Positions 11,231-22,979 of a DNA stretch of 64,000 bases are shown here, piece after piece. This stretch comes from Piliocolobus tephrosceles. Lineage: Eukaryota > Chordata > Mammalia > Primates > Cercopithecidae. A program made the position numbers and the translations under genes. The stretch is from NCBI RefSeq assembly GCF_002776525.5, contig NC_045447.1, positions 21,226,965-21,290,964 on the forward strand. Reading direction: 5' to 3'. How positions within the stretch are numbered: position 1 is the first letter of the stretch; each line of letters begins with the position of its first letter. Under the pieces are notes generated by a model that saw only the letters and a list, made by a program, of their open reading frames with translations, was not told where the DNA came from and searched no databases.

Positions 11231-12269
11231 AACCCATTCTTACCTGACAAATGTAGATGCTCCTATGAAAAGTTGCAAACCTACTCTTCAGTCTCTGAAG
11301 CCCCCATCACTTAGAGTTTCTGCATCCACACTTTCCAGAGGTTTTCCAGTTCTTGTTACTTAGTGCCCTCCTAGTGATCCCCTACAGAGCATTAATCGTG
11401 GCTCTCTAATCATCTTTGGAAGTGCACTTACATTTTAGTTCCTGATCAATACTCCTCCCCGCAACGCCTCACTTCTGCTGCCCTCCCCTGCATCACTGAA
11501 ATAAACAAGCTGGGCTATCCCCAGGTTGCAGTACTTGCCAGCTTCCTATCCATTCTACTCCAGACCCACTGACGTAGCAATTACAGAAAAGACTAGAGTC
11601 AGAAGATCTGCTGCAAATCTGAAAGTTTTTGGAGCTGAAAGAATTCATCCAGTGGTAGAATTAGGAATATAGGGGATGGAATTTGCCTCCTCCAATGCTT
11701 GCATACCCTCTACAGCAGAGTAGGAAGATTACACTCAAGTTTCCCACAGAAACACCTCTAGGGGCAGGGCATTTACTAGCTCACAAAGCATTTCTTCCTT
11801 CTTTGAACAACCTGACTCTGGATAATTATTTGTCTTGTGCCTGTGTATTCCATACAGGTCCCTGACTGTACTACTTGAGAGTTAAACAGAGAAATCCATT
11901 TTTCTTCCTCATAACAATTCTTTAAGAATTTAAAAACAGTTGCTAGGTCTTCTTCAATCTGCCACCATATCTCCCCTTTCAACCTAAGCCTTCTCAATTT
12001 TAACATAAGAAAAATAATTATTAAACAGAAAATAACTTACCAGGAATGCACAGCTAGTAACTAAAGTTTCTGGCTCCCAATCCAGTGCTCATTATAGCTG
12101 TTTATTCATCTTTTTACTCAGTAAATATTTTATAAGCATATAATATATACACAGTGGTAACACAGGGCTTACAATTTAAATACGATTCAACTCCTGTCAC
12201 AGAAGAGCAAAAATTTTAGTAAAACGTAAGATGTGTGGACAGGTAGCTACTGTAGTTGGAAGAAAACGA
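11231..12269. other. unique DNA, no gene seen
   Basis: No recognised repeat; overlapping short open frames on both strands at 11683-12006 look like chance. Confidence 0.45.
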
Positions 12270-12405
12270 AAAAAAAAATTCATTAAATGCTTTCTAAATG
12301 TCAAGCACTGCCAGGTGCTTCATATATTATTTCATTTAATTTTCAACTACACTCTAGGGTTGACAGTATCATACCATTTTGTTCATTTAAGAATTGAAAC
12401 ACTGC
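12270..12405 (-). repeat. MIR SINE
   Basis: AATGTCAAGCACTGCCAGGT followed by ATTATTTCATTTAATTTTCA matches the 3' half of MIR in antisense. Confidence 0.6.
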
Positions 12406-12409
12406 TCTA

Positions 12410-12910
12410 GATTTTTTTTTATTGCTGCATAAAAGACCACTGAATCATAGTGGTATGAAACCGTTTGATCATGTTCATGAAGTCTGTGGGCCAGGAATTA
12501 AAACAGGATATCACAGAAGTAGCTTGTTTATACTCCAAGATACCTGAGGCAGTGGGGAGGTCTCAAATGTCCAGAGACTGAAATCAGCAAGAGATTTCTT
12601 TATGTACAGGTCTGAAACCTGAGGTGAGTTGACATTTGGGCTCAGCTGAGATTGCCTGTAAGAGCCACCTACCTGCGTAGAGGCCTCTCTATGTACCTTA
12701 GATTTCTGGTGGCAGCTGGGTTCTTCTAACAGTATATGAAGTCATGCAATCCCACTTCCACTGTAATCTATTTGGTCAAGGTACTTATAAGGCAAGCATG
12801 GATTAACTTAGAAATGATACTCCAGTTCATCATGGGGAAGTGAAAAGGTCACACTGCAGAAGAAGCTGTGGTACAGGTGATATCACTGCAGCAAACACTG
12901 AAGGCTTAAG
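12410..12910 (+). repeat. Old LTR-like repeat (MLT2-like, tentative)
   Basis: ATTGCTGCATAAAAGACCAC, TCTGTGGGCCAGGAATTAAA and a later GGGCTCAGCTGAGATTGCC follow the layout of a widespread old ERVL-type LTR. A similar block occurs at 27470-27995. The family name is from memory. Confidence 0.4.
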
Positions 12911-13849
12911 CTGTACAGCTGGTGTGTGTTGAAGCAGGTCATGAATCCAGGCCACTTTGGCTCCAAGAGATTTTTTGTGAAACTTCAGAAGATGGGTAGA
13001 TCATTATGTTACTCAAGAAGGTTCCATGGAGGAGGTACCATTTGGAGTGGGCTTTAAAGGAGGTGAGAGATTTGCATGTGGAAGCATTCTACATATGGGG
13101 TAAAGTGTGACTAAGTCACAGAGGGAGCATCATGATCTTCCTTCACTGTCCTCAGGCTATTTGCTATTCCAATAAAGAAACATAAATAATTATCTTCTCC
13201 CAACGGTAAACAGAAGCACTGGACATAGGAAAGTTCTTGTGACAAAAACGTGGCATTTTTGCCAGATGGCAAGTTTCACTGAGTGACTATTACCCATGAC
13301 ACAGGAAACAAAGCTTGTGACACAGCCCAGCCACAGGCAGACAGAGAGGACTGGGCTGAATTGAAGAAGAAGGGAGAAAATCTCACTTTGGGAGACCAAG
13401 GGTGGCCTGAAATCCTCCATAATGAGGCAGAATGTGATGGCAGCTAGAACCCATTGCCCTTGAGACCCTAGGTGACGAAAATTAGCTCAAAGAGCATTTG
13501 AAATGATAATTTTAGATGTTGTTGACAACGGTGCACCCCATATAAAGGGAGTCAGGCAAAAGGCAGGCTCAAGCCCAAATTATGGTAGAAGAGGCCTTCG
13601 TGGAGATTTTGTGAACACCCAGTAGAACTACTTTGCATGGTACTATTCTACAAAGAAGAGGTTTTTCCACTGCATATTTTAAACTAGTTGTTGTTAGTGT
13701 ATATAAAAGCTGTGACTTTAGTATACATATTTTTGAAAATTGCAATAATACAGAAAAAAAAAATATGAGCACAAAAATCCCAACAATTTTCATTGTCCTC
13801 TGTCATCAATCTCATCTCCTACATAACACATTTCCACAGCCATGGACAC
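12911..13849. other. unique DNA, no gene seen
   Basis: Frames at 13190-13420 (minus) and 13569-13860 (both strands) lack recognisable domains. No repeat named. Confidence 0.45.
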
Positions 13850-13990
13850 CTACTCCATAACCTATTACATTTTTATATTTATTTTATTACTTGCTTATTA
13901 ACTATCACACCTGTGAGAATGCAAGTTTCATACAGAAAGTCACTTAGTTCTGTGTCCTCAGCATTAAGGTAGTCACTCAACGTCACGGTC
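13850..13990 (+). repeat. L2 LINE 3' fragment
   Basis: CACACCTGTGAGAATGCAAG then GTTCTGTGTCCTCAGCATTA fit the L2 3' end, sense. Confidence 0.5.
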
Positions 13991-14174
13991 ATGCTTGCAT
14001 TATGTTGGTCACTTCGTATTTGTTAAGTCAGGCCCTAGGGATACGAGAGAAGGACTGACAAGCTTACTGCTACAACATTTTTCTTTGTTGTGGAAGGGAC
14101 CATCTGACCCTGTATTGTCAATGAGCCAAGGTTGGTTTTCTTGCCATATATACCACAATTCCAAATTCTGCTTG

Positions 14175-14345
14175 GGAAACTTGACTTCAGACAGATTTGA
14201 GATGCAATCTCAGGGCTTCTACTTAGTAGTTGTGTGACCTTGGCCTGTCACTTAGCTTTCCTGAGTATTAATTTCCTTGTTTGGGAAAAATATTGTTATC
14301 AGAAAGCTAATATGAGGATCAAATCATGAAGGTATTTTGCAGATG
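14175..14345 (+). repeat. MIR SINE
   Basis: CTTAGTAGTTGTGTGACCTT followed by CACTTAGCTTTCCTGAGTAT and AATATGAGGATCAAATCATG is the sense MIR core and 3' half. Confidence 0.75.
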
Positions 14346-14543
14346 ATGATGCAGTAAGGGCCTCAGTCCTCCGACTGGACAAACCTCAGGCTATTTGCTG
14401 CCAAGCTTGGATAAGGGGAGGAAAAGAACAAGAAAACGAATGAAAAGAAGCAAAGGGAAAGAAAGGAACAAACAGTAAAAACAGGACGAAGAGGAAGAGA
14501 AGGACAAGCGAGAGGAAAAAAAGACACACATTTTGAGAAAAGG

Positions 14544-14790
14544 CCAAGTGTAGTGGCCAAGGTTTCCAAGGCCAAGGCAGGAGAATTGTCTGAGGCCAGG
14601 ACTTCAAGACCAGTCTGGATAACACAGGAAAACCCTATCACGACCAAAGTTTTTCTTTAATTAACCAGGTGTGGTGATGCATGCTTGTGGTCCTGCCTAC
14701 TTGGGAGGCTAAAGTAGGAGGATGACTTGAGCCCAGGAGTTTGAGGTTACAGTGACCTATTCTTATGACCCTGTCTCTAAAAAAAGAAGA
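14544..14790 (+). mobile_element. Degenerate AluJ-like SINE
   Basis: GAAAAGGCCAAGTGTAGTGG, CAAGGCAGGAGAATTGTCTG, CTTCAAGACCAGTCTGGATA and the right-monomer TTGGGAGGCTAAAGTAGGAG are in Alu order with many changes. Its A-rich tail (AAAAAAAGAAGAAGAAGG) grades into the purine repeat. Confidence 0.75.
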
Positions 14791-15043
14791 AGAAGGAAAA
14801 AATGAGATTAGAAGAGAAATAGGTAGAAAGAGGATGAGTGGTCAAAAGGAAGGAGATAAAGAAAATAGGGAGAGAAGAAGGGAGAGGAAGGGAGGGGAAG
14901 TTTGAGGACTGTGAGGAAGGAAGAGAAAAAGATAAGAAGAGAGACAGAAAACAATGCTGCTAGAAACGAAGAAAGAGAGGGGGTAAGGGAGAGGAGAAGG
15001 GAGGGAGGAAGGAAGGAAGGAACGGAAAAGAAGGAAGAAAGCA

Positions 15044-15343
15044 ATGAAGGAAAGGAAAGGGAAAGGAAAGGAAAAGGAAGGGAAAGAAAAGGAAAAGGAA
15101 GGGAAAGGAAAGGAAAGGAAAGGAAAGGAAAGGAAAAAGGAAGGGAAAGGAAAGGAAAGGAACAGAACGGAAAGGAAAGGAAGGAAAGGAAAGCAAAGCA
15201 AAGGAAAGGAAGTAAGGGATGGAGGGAGGGATGGAAAGGAAGAGAGGAAGAAAGAGAAAGAAAGAAAGAAAGAAGGAAAGAAAGAAAGAAAGAAAGAAAG
15301 AAAGAGAAAGAAAGAAAGAAGGATGGAAGGAAGGAAGGAAGGA

Positions 15344-15387
<44 letters not shown>

Positions 15388-15398
15388 ANNNNNNNNNN

Positions 15399-15445
<47 letters not shown>

Positions 15446-15596
15446 GGAAGGAAGGAAGGAAGGAAGGAAGGAAGGAAGGAAGGAAGGAAGGAAGGAAGGA
15501 AGGAAAAGGAAAGGAAGGGAGGGAGAGAGGGACAGAGGGAGGGTGGGAGGGAAAGAAAGGAAGAGAGGAAGAGAAGGAAAGGAAGAAAGGAAAAAG

Positions 15597-15663
<67 letters not shown>

Positions 15664-15735
15664 AAAGAAAGAAAGAAAGAGAAAGAAGAAGAAATAGAAA
15701 ACAGGAAAGTTGGGGAAGACTATGGAGGGAGCAGA
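15044..15735 (+). repeat. (GGAA)n/(GAAA)n microsatellite
   Basis: Long arrays: GGAAA-type units to about 15200, GAAA units at 15258-15440 (with the gap), GGAA units at about 15446-15503 and GAAA units at about 15597-15680. True length is unknown because of the gap. Confidence 0.95.
15389..15398. other. Assembly gap (10 N)
   Basis: Ten consecutive undetermined bases inside the GAAA array. Ten is likely a placeholder, so the array may be longer than shown. Confidence 1.
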
Positions 15736-16530
15736 TAATTGAGAGAAAGAAAGAAATGGAGAGGTCCCTGACAGAAGGACCCCAGGATTCCCACAGTTAC
15801 TTTGGGTTACAGGGATCACTGACTGGCCCCCAAATCCAGACTGTGGACCTCTCTATGGAAGTATTTGTCCCTCTCTCTGGCCATCCTTGCCTTGGGCAGT
15901 CTTTTCACAGGGAGCTCAAGCCTGCCCGGATACAGAGCCAGGGTTGCCAGAGAGGCTGGACCTCCCTCCCCTGAACTAATCCTTCATTTCAGGCTCCCCC
16001 AGCCCCACTGACTGAGTCAGACAATTAGCACAGCCCTGGCTGGGATTTGCCTCTGTGTTTACAACACGATATGGGCTCCAGTAGACACCATTAGCCCTGA
16101 CTTTATGGGGATTTATTCAGCCTATTACCATGACTCATACTCCAGTAATGAGGTCTCTCTTCTGGGGCTCAGCACTTTACTGCTGGCATCCTCCTTCCTG
16201 CTTCCCTTGTGGCTCCATTTCCATTTTTTCCCCAGAATTTCCTAGCTTTCCTCTTGGCCTCAACCTCTATTTGGGGGTGGGGGAGAGGAAGTGGTCACTG
16301 TAACTTCTAACTTGCAAAATATCTGAGCTCCCCCTCCAGATCCACATGTCTAGACCAAGCCTAGAAACAAGCAATGAGAAAATGTACAATATGAACAAAA
16401 TTGGGCTTATTTTTTAGGGAGACAGGAAGGAGAGCTTGGACCTGCTACCAAGACCCAAGATCTGAAGATGTTAATATCTCTTTATCCTCCATAATGTAAT
16501 CTAGAATGCCTCAGATGGAAGAGAGGCTAG
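15736..16530. other. unique DNA with AP-1/MARE-like sites
   Basis: No repeat or coding frame recognised. Around 16004-16030 the DNA reads CACTGACTGAGTCAGACAAT, an AP-1/MAF-like palindrome beside an ATTAG core, and a second TGACTCA lies near 16132. Possible enhancer; conservation cannot be tested here. Confidence 0.4.
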
Positions 16531-16534
16531 AGAC

Positions 16535-16660
16535 AATCCAGAATCTCAGCAAATAGTTGGGGAAACTGAGACTTAAAGAGAGAAAGAGACTTGCTCAAGA
16601 TCTCACAGTGAGTGATAATTAGATCTAGAACTCCTACATTCTGATTCCTCTTTTCTCCCT
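16535..16660 (-). repeat. MIR SINE, diverged
   Basis: GGGGAAACTGAGACTTAAAG then CTTGCTCAAGATCTCACAGT match the antisense MIR core. Confidence 0.6.
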
Positions 16661-16709
16661 AATATTTTAATTTATTAATTCATTTACCCATTCAAGCAAA
16701 TACTTGATC

Positions 16710-16896
16710 AAGGCCCAGCTCTACTCTGAAGCCTTCCAAGATGCTTGGCGTTAGCTTGGCCCCGACCCTGTTTTGTGCCTCCTGAGCCCTGTACATATAC
16801 ACTGACATTATGGACTTGATCACTGCATTTTCTGACTTGTGTATGAGGGGGCTCTCTCCTCCTCTAGACTGGGTTATTCAGGATAGAGACCTGGTC
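16710..16896 (+). repeat. L2 LINE, left part
   Basis: GCCTTCCAAGATGCTTGG and GACTGGGTTATTCAGGATAG resemble L2 3' sequence; it resumes at 17145 beyond an L1 insertion. Confidence 0.5.
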
Positions 16897-17129
16897 TTTT
16901 TTTTGTTAATTTTATTATTATACTTTAAGTTCTAGGGTACATGTGCACAATGTGTAGGTTTGATACATAGGTACACATGTGCCATATTGGTTTGCTGCAC
17001 CCATCAGCCATCATCTACATTAGATATTTCTCCTAATGCTATACCTCCCCCAGCCCCCCACTCCCCTACAGGCCCAATGTGTGATGTTCCCCGCCCTTTG
17101 TCCAAGTGTTCTCATTGTTCAGTTCTCAC
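16897..17129 (-). mobile_element. L1PA-type 3' end, truncated
   Basis: Antisense L1 3'UTR: TATTATACTTTAAGTTCTAG, GGTACATGTGCACAATGTG, GTTTGCTGCACCCATCA and CAATGTGTGATGTTCCCC. About 230 bp; no coding capacity. It interrupts an L2. Confidence 0.85.
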
Positions 17130-17144
17130 CCCTTACTCACTTAT

Positions 17145-17230
17145 GTAGCCCTGTCACTAGTTCAAGGCATGACATTAAGTAGATGCTAAATAAATGTTTG
17201 ATGAAGGAATTAATGAATTAATAAGCTCCA
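17145..17230 (+). repeat. L2 LINE, right part
   Basis: GGCATGACATTAAGTAGATG then CTAAATAAATGTTTGATGAA is the L2 3' terminus, continuing 16710-16896. Confidence 0.55.
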
Positions 17231-18090
17231 ATTGCTTCAAAATTCTGATTACTCATCAAGCAGCAAGGAGTACTATAGGTTCAGCAACCTAACCTCTGTC
17301 CCAACTGCCTCCTGCAACATGGTCCAGACCTTTCTGTGAGCGGACACCATCCATTCCTCTTGCCTTCCTGATCCTTGATTTTCTCATACTACCTGGGCAG
17401 TGTGTTTCACCTTCCTTTCAAGAGACTGATTTGTACTGATTTAGAAGTTTTGGGATATTTATTTGAACTTTAAGGTGAAAGAATAAGCCCTTAATCCCAT
17501 AGGAGCTGGCATGACCATTTTTAAAGTTCAAAGTTCTCTTTACCTATTTGAGTAATCACTGAGGCCTTTCCTAGGCGAACCGAATCAAATACAGCTTTTA
17601 AAAGAAACAACACTGGGTTCTTAAATCCCAGAGCAAAGAAGGGAAGAGAAAGAACCAGAGAGATGCTTAACTTCCCTGCCAACCTGATTTGGATACTTTC
17701 CGATGTCCCTTAAGTCCAAGGGAAAAAAGAGCTCTCTAAGGAAAAAAGATCTTGCTCCCGAGACAAAGACCTGCAGTGGTCTGCAACTGGGCCAGATGCA
17801 AACAGGCAGCCATTTCCGTCAGGTAGGCCATAAATCCAGCCTTTATTACCTTTTATTATGTTGTTTCAACAGACTCTTAAAGACAGCACAACGGTCGGTT
17901 GATAGCTGCACTAAATCTCTTTCATTTTCTCCCCATATTACTTTTGCCTCCTGAATTTTTTTCTCTCTCTTCATGAGTCAAATTTTATGGGTCTTCTCTA
18001 GAGAAGGGCTGTAGAATGGAAACATTGCTGATGAATGGGAAAGAAAACCCAACAACCCTCAAACCTCAAAACTGTGAGCTAGCAGTGAAT
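17231..18090. other. unique DNA, no gene seen
   Basis: The 83-codon frame at 17703-17954 has no recognised domain. No repeat named. Confidence 0.45.
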
Positions 18091-18094
18091 GTGT

Positions 18095-18165
18095 GTGTGT
18101 AACCTATATATATAGACATTTTATATTTTATATGCATATATATATGCATACACACATATAAGGCA
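18095..18165. repeat. TG/TA-rich microsatellite
   Basis: TGTGTGTGTG followed by several short TATA and ATATGCATA runs. Confidence 0.75.
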
Positions 18166-18359
18166 GAATAGCAGAGGAGAGGCACAAATCTAATGGCACA
18201 ATGGGAGCTGAGATTGTGTGTGGAAGGAATGAACATAAGAACCATTTACTGTTGACATATCAAAGGCTGAAATGGAATTAAAATAAACTAAGGGTCACAA
18301 TTTTTTAAAGCCTTACTTAAAGAACAGAATTCCGTTATGGGCTGAAAAGAAGTCCCAAG

Positions 18360-18535
18360 AATACTGTGAGGTGGAAGTGAGGCAGGGAGGGAAATCAGAA
18401 GAGGAGGAGAGAGGAGGAGGAAGAGGAGGAGAAGGAGAGAGAACAGGAGGGAAGAAAAGGGGGAAAAAAGAGTGGTAAGAAAGAAGAAAAGAGGAAAATG
18501 GGAATAGAATGAGAATGAGAACAAATAAGGAAAAA
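18360..18535 (+). repeat. Purine-rich GGA/GAA tract
   Basis: Imperfect GAGGA and GGAGAA units; no other coding signal. The minus-strand frame at 18288-18524 reads this tract. Confidence 0.7.
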
Positions 18536-19009
18536 CTAAATTCCAGAATCTTTCTGTCTGGGTTCTGAAGTAAGGCTCAGAAACATTTTCATTGCATTTG
18601 ATGAAGCAGATATTAAACAGATATTAACCATAGATCTTCAACAAGCTTCTATTTTATTTGTCAATCAAATATTAGTGCCTCTTAGGAAATTCAATACTAG
18701 ATGCTAATCTTACTATCAGCATACAAACACAGTGTCCCCACTCCCACCCCCACCGATATTGGCAATCACCTTTCTTTAAGACTCCATAACTTTCCCTGTA
18801 CTTATTCTTAAAGAGTCAATTAATGATCCTTCTCATCGCTGAAACTGACCATATCACTCTGATTTTTCTCTAAGCCCTTTGTCCTCTTTCAGAAGTGCCT
18901 CATGATGTCTCTGGTCCATCAGACTTGGAAGATTTTTTTCATATTTGCACTGTTCTTTCTTTCAGATCTTATCAGCTCCTTGATAACTGGTATCACATGG
19001 ACATCCTCA
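18536..19009. other. unique DNA, no gene seen
   Basis: Weak L2-like composition at 18790-18990 but no landmark clear enough to name. Confidence 0.4.
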
Positions 19010-19180
19010 AGTTGGGCTCCTTCATTCAAAGCCTGGCTCTACATTTACTAGCTGTGTTATGTTGAGAAGTTACAGTTGAACTAGAACCTGTTTCATCATC
19101 TGTTAAATGGGGGAAATACCACCATCTATGTCATGGGGTGGTAGCCAGAATCAAATAAGATGATAGATGAGAAGTGCTGG
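19010..19180 (+). repeat. MIR SINE
   Basis: CATTTACTAGCTGTGTTATG, then ATCTGTTAAATGGGGGAAAT and CAAATAAGATGATAGATGAG, are the MIR core and 3' half. Confidence 0.7.
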
Positions 19181-19304
19181 CTCTATCCTGCTATCTAATT
19201 CTTGCCACTTTCTAGTTGAAAGGCAATGGGGCAAGTGACCTGGGTTTTGAAGTTTGCTTCTCTCATCAGAAAAAAAAAGTAACAACCAACCCTTGGGGAC
19301 ATGA

Positions 19305-19570
19305 TAAGGTAGTATAATACTGTGGTTCTAAGTTCAGATCCTGGAACCAGACTACATAGATTCAAATGCAAGCTGCCCTACTAATGTACGACCTTCAGGC
19401 AAATTACTGAACTTCTCTTTGCCTCTATTTACTTATTTGTTAGAAAATGTTATTATTACCTACTCCATAGTGCTCTTGTGGGGATTAAATGAGTTAATTC
19501 AAGTAAAGTGCTTAGAACAGTTCCAGACAGAGCGAGATTTAATATATGTTAACAATTATTATTGTGATTT
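19305..19570 (+). repeat. MIR SINE, nearly full length
   Basis: Complete MIR order: CCTGGAACCAGACTACATAG, CAGGCAAATTACTGAACTTC, GGGGATTAAATGAGTTAATT and AAAGTGCTTAGAACAGTTCC. About 265 bp, close to the family length. Confidence 0.85.
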
Positions 19571-20904
19571 CAGTGAGATAGTATGCATGAAGGACATGGA
19601 CACACGGTAGGATTTCATCACGTGGTAATCCCTACTCAGGAGATAAAAATCCTACCACTCCCAGAGTTAAAGTCTATCAGTAGAGACAATACATTGCAAA
19701 GAAATGGAATTTTTATCTCCTATAATCTAGGTGAATGCTTGATACCGTCATTATCAAGGAATTACTTTTCATTTGTATTTCTTATGCATCAATATTTTGT
19801 TCAGGAGAGCACCGGATCAGGGACTTGCGAATTCACTAGATAGAAAACTTCTGTTGTTTCTAATGAGGAAACCAATTCTTCAAGCCTTGTTAGAATTGCC
19901 AAACAGGGTTTCCTGCTGGGCGGCTTCATTTACTTGGCGTCTCCTACTGAGAAACACCAGTACCATTCACAGATTGGGAAACGGAGAAGACAGACAACTG
20001 AATGAGAAATACCAATTTAAATGCTGAAATTTGTCATCACCTTCCAGAGAATAGGAACAGATTGTTTTTTTTTTTTTTAAGAAAATGAATTTTAGGAGTT
20101 AAGCAAATTCATTGCATTTATATCCTCTGAAAATGTCAGAGCTAAACAATGAAATGTAAGAGCTCCTACAGTGGCAAAGCTGTAATTGATTGGTAGCAGC
20201 TGCTGGGAGCAGTGAGGAAAGGGTGATTCTGAGGCTACTTCCAAGTTCAGTGGGAAAGTACTATAATCCATTAGTGATGCCTGCCACGGCCACGGAGTTG
20301 GAGTGTTGGACCAACTTGCCTTACTCTTTCTGTTTCTGATCTAGTCAAACTTCCTAATGCTACAGATGTTTTCAAATTCCTTACATTGGAAAAAGAAGGG
20401 TTTAGACTATGTTCATTTCTAAATGCCGTTTTAGTACATACAAATTTACTGAGATGTGAAGAGTTAAAAAAATAAGAATGATTTGTGTATTCTTGGCAAG
20501 CAATTGGACACTGCTAAACAGATTGTATAAACTCTTGAATAATGATGTTATTTCTTGGATAGTTTAAAACGTCTTTTTCCCATCCCCATTGGTAATTCTG
20601 TTTTTAATCTTTACTGCCTAGGAAACCTATTTAAAAAAGGCTGACGCTTGTTTAAAATCTTTACTAATTCTATAATAGTAAAATGTACAAAGAAATTGAA
20701 CTTTACCAAGAATTTGAGGATAAGCAAAATAAGCTAGCACGTGGTCACCACAAGAAAAACATATATGATTATCGTGGGCAGTCTTCTAAGAATTTTAACT
20801 TAAAGATCAGTTTTGTTTTTTTTTTTTAAGTGGTTCGTGGATTCATGGATTTTGTTTTATTGTTGCTGTTTTTGTTGTTGACCTACTAATGTAATACTAA
20901 TGAT
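19571..20904. other. unique DNA with T runs
   Basis: Short oligo-T runs near 20065 and 20820. The block at 20090-20290 (AAGCTGTAATTGATTGGTAG, CAGCTGCTGGGAGCAG) has TAAT cores and an E-box and could be regulatory. No gene recognised. Confidence 0.4.
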
Positions 20905-21055
20905 AACAACTGTTTGTGATTTTTAAGCACTCTCCCTTATTTTATTTCATCCGACCTTCACATTAGCCTCATGAGGGAGGCATGATAAGAACCTTTATTC
21001 CCATTTTACAGGGAGGAACCTGAGCTTCAAAGGTAACGGGTTGGAAATATCAGTG
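20905..21055 (-). repeat. MIR SINE
   Basis: CACATTAGCCTCATGAGGGA followed by CCCATTTTACAGGGAGGAAC is the antisense MIR core. Confidence 0.7.
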
Positions 21056-21673
21056 AAATCCTGTTTTTTCTCTCTCTATCTCTTTCTCCACCTTGGGAAA
21101 GAAATTAGATGTTGAACAAACTAATGCCATTGATTTGATTCAAAATTTGAGCCTCACATATCTCTGTCATCAACCCTAATATCCCTTGACTTAAACTAAT
21201 TTAGTATCCTAATAAATATTTAAATAGAAAATATTTAATATCCTAACACATAGGTTCAAGACAAGTTGCAAATTGTCAAATGATTGATAAAAAGTACAGG
21301 ATTCTATAGTACGTAAATGAAGAAAGTTACTCTCAGTGGTGAATTCAGAGAAGGATTCATAAATGAGAGGGACTTAGTTTGATTCTCAAAATTAAATAAA
21401 ACAAAAAGATGTGAGATGAAAGACATCTCAGAGAAGTTTCAGAAAAGTGGTATAAAATCCTTGTCTTGAAATTCAGTAGAGAAAAAGATCCCATACAGTT
21501 CCCTGGAGTGAAACAAATGGAGGGACATAATTGGAAAATGATTTCTGACTCCTCATGTTTTTTAGTTACACCCATAGCTGGCATGTAGTCACCACAAGTG
21601 GTTCTACCATGGCACTGACCTTGCTCAAACATACCACATGGTTTTTAGTGGCAATCAGTCCTGTGTCTTCATC
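21056..21673. other. unique DNA, no gene seen
   Basis: No repeat or coding frame recognised. Confidence 0.45.
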
Positions 21674-21900
21674 TTTTTTTTTTTTTTTTTTTTGCCATTT
21701 GCTAGATGCATGGCCTTAAGCATATAACGTCACTCCCAGACTTCTTCTTTCATTTTTTCTTTCTGCTTTTTGCTTAATTTTCCTGTAAGAAAAAACGATG
21801 TCTATTTCCCAGGGTTGGCATAGAATCGTGACAACCTACAAAGGGCACCTGGCGTACAGCATGTGCTCGGTGCATTAGTTCTCATCCTTATTTCTTACTG
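21674..21900 (+). repeat. poly(T) and MIR SINE
   Basis: A 20-base T run (21674-21693) precedes a MIR-like segment: CATGGCCTTAAGCATATAAC, then TTCCCAGGGTTGGCATAG and GTACAGCATGTGCTCGGTGC. Confidence 0.5.
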
Positions 21901-22667
21901 TCACAAGCATCTATCTGACTCTAGAGGAAAGAAAATATTTGATTTTCTCTAGGCAGTACCAAGCCTGCAGACGAGAGTACCAGTGCTGAAATTGAACTTC
22001 GTGTGTATGTGTGACATAGGGTTGAACATTTCATCAATTTCTAACATTGTTCAGCTAGAGATTTAGGGTAGATCTCCAGGAAAGCATGGAAGTGACTCTG
22101 AATTAAATCAACCTGGTAAATTGCTCAGGGATTGTGATGTCTTGCCACTGATAAAAAAAAAAAAAAAAAAAAAAATCACTTCTAGTCTCTAATAGTTTAC
22201 AGCTTGATCTAGCAGAAGTAACTTTTCAGAAATTTTACTAAATGCTCATTTAATGAGTGTGAGGTGAGTGACACAATCTAGTATGTATGAAAACAGACAA
22301 TGCTTATTATACTAGACCCTGTTTCTTAGAATAAAACGTAATGCATATGGACTCAATGAGATTAGGTAAAAAGTGAAAACCTTTTGGATTTCATGAAGAA
22401 AAAAGCATATACACATACATCTTTACCCATATCTATACTTACATACATATGTATGTATGTACTTATATAAGCATGTATACACGCATTCATTTTTGAGTGT
22501 ATATGGCAATTCTACCTACTGTACCAAAATATTTCCTCATGAAAGATCCTTGCAGCATAGATAAGGAACAATTAGAGTTAACACACCAATTTATACTATG
22601 CATGTGGATATTTCTAAAGTATAGACAAGTAATTTTTGCTATTAAGCTGTTTTATCGTAGCTTACCC
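21901..22667. other. unique DNA with simple repeats
   Basis: A 23-base A run at 22153-22175 and an imperfect CATA/GTAT repeat at 22409-22485. No gene recognised. Confidence 0.5.
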
Positions 22668-22679
22668 CACAATCATTTT

Positions 22680-22979
22680 GTTTGTTTTTGAGATGGAGCC
22701 TCACTTTGTCACCCAGGCTGGAGTGCAGTGGTGCCATCTCGGCTCACTGTAGCCTTTGCCTCCTGGGTTCAAGAAATTCTCCTGCCTCAGCTTCCCAACT
22801 AGCTGGGACTACAGACAGGCTCGTGCCACCATGCCTGGCTAATTTTTATATATTTTTAATAGAGTCTGGGTTTTACCATGTTGGCCAGGTTGGTCTCAAA
22901 CTCCTGTCCCCAAGTGATCCTCTCGCCTTCGCCTCCCAAAGTGCTGGGATTACAGGTATGAGCCACCACATCTAGCCCT
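22680..22979 (-). mobile_element. Alu SINE (older, S/J-like)
   Basis: Antisense Alu with both monomers. Imperfect 12-bp TSD CACAATYATTTT at 22668-22679 and 22980-22991. It carries GCTTCCCA in the left monomer, a variant shared with the fragment at 23845. Confidence 0.9.

Larger units (their letters stand above)
14400..15735 (+). repeat. Polypurine tract (GGAA/GAAA/GGGA)
   Basis: Almost pure A/G on the plus strand for about 1.3 kb, broken only by the Alu at 14544-14790. Long 'proteins' read across it on either strand are translations of the repeat, not genes. Confidence 0.9.

Noticed and set aside
14842..15974. Open frames of 217-325 codons on both strands
   Set aside because: They are translations of GAAA/GGAA repeats (Lys/Glu/Arg/Gly or Phe/Leu/Ser/Pro only) and run through the N gap; no gene.
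22682..22975. 97-codon plus frame with the 'SPRLECSGAISAHCS' pattern
   Set aside because: This is the usual antisense-Alu translation; similar frames occur at 10373-10561, 24176-24461, 45951-46274 and 61874-62071.
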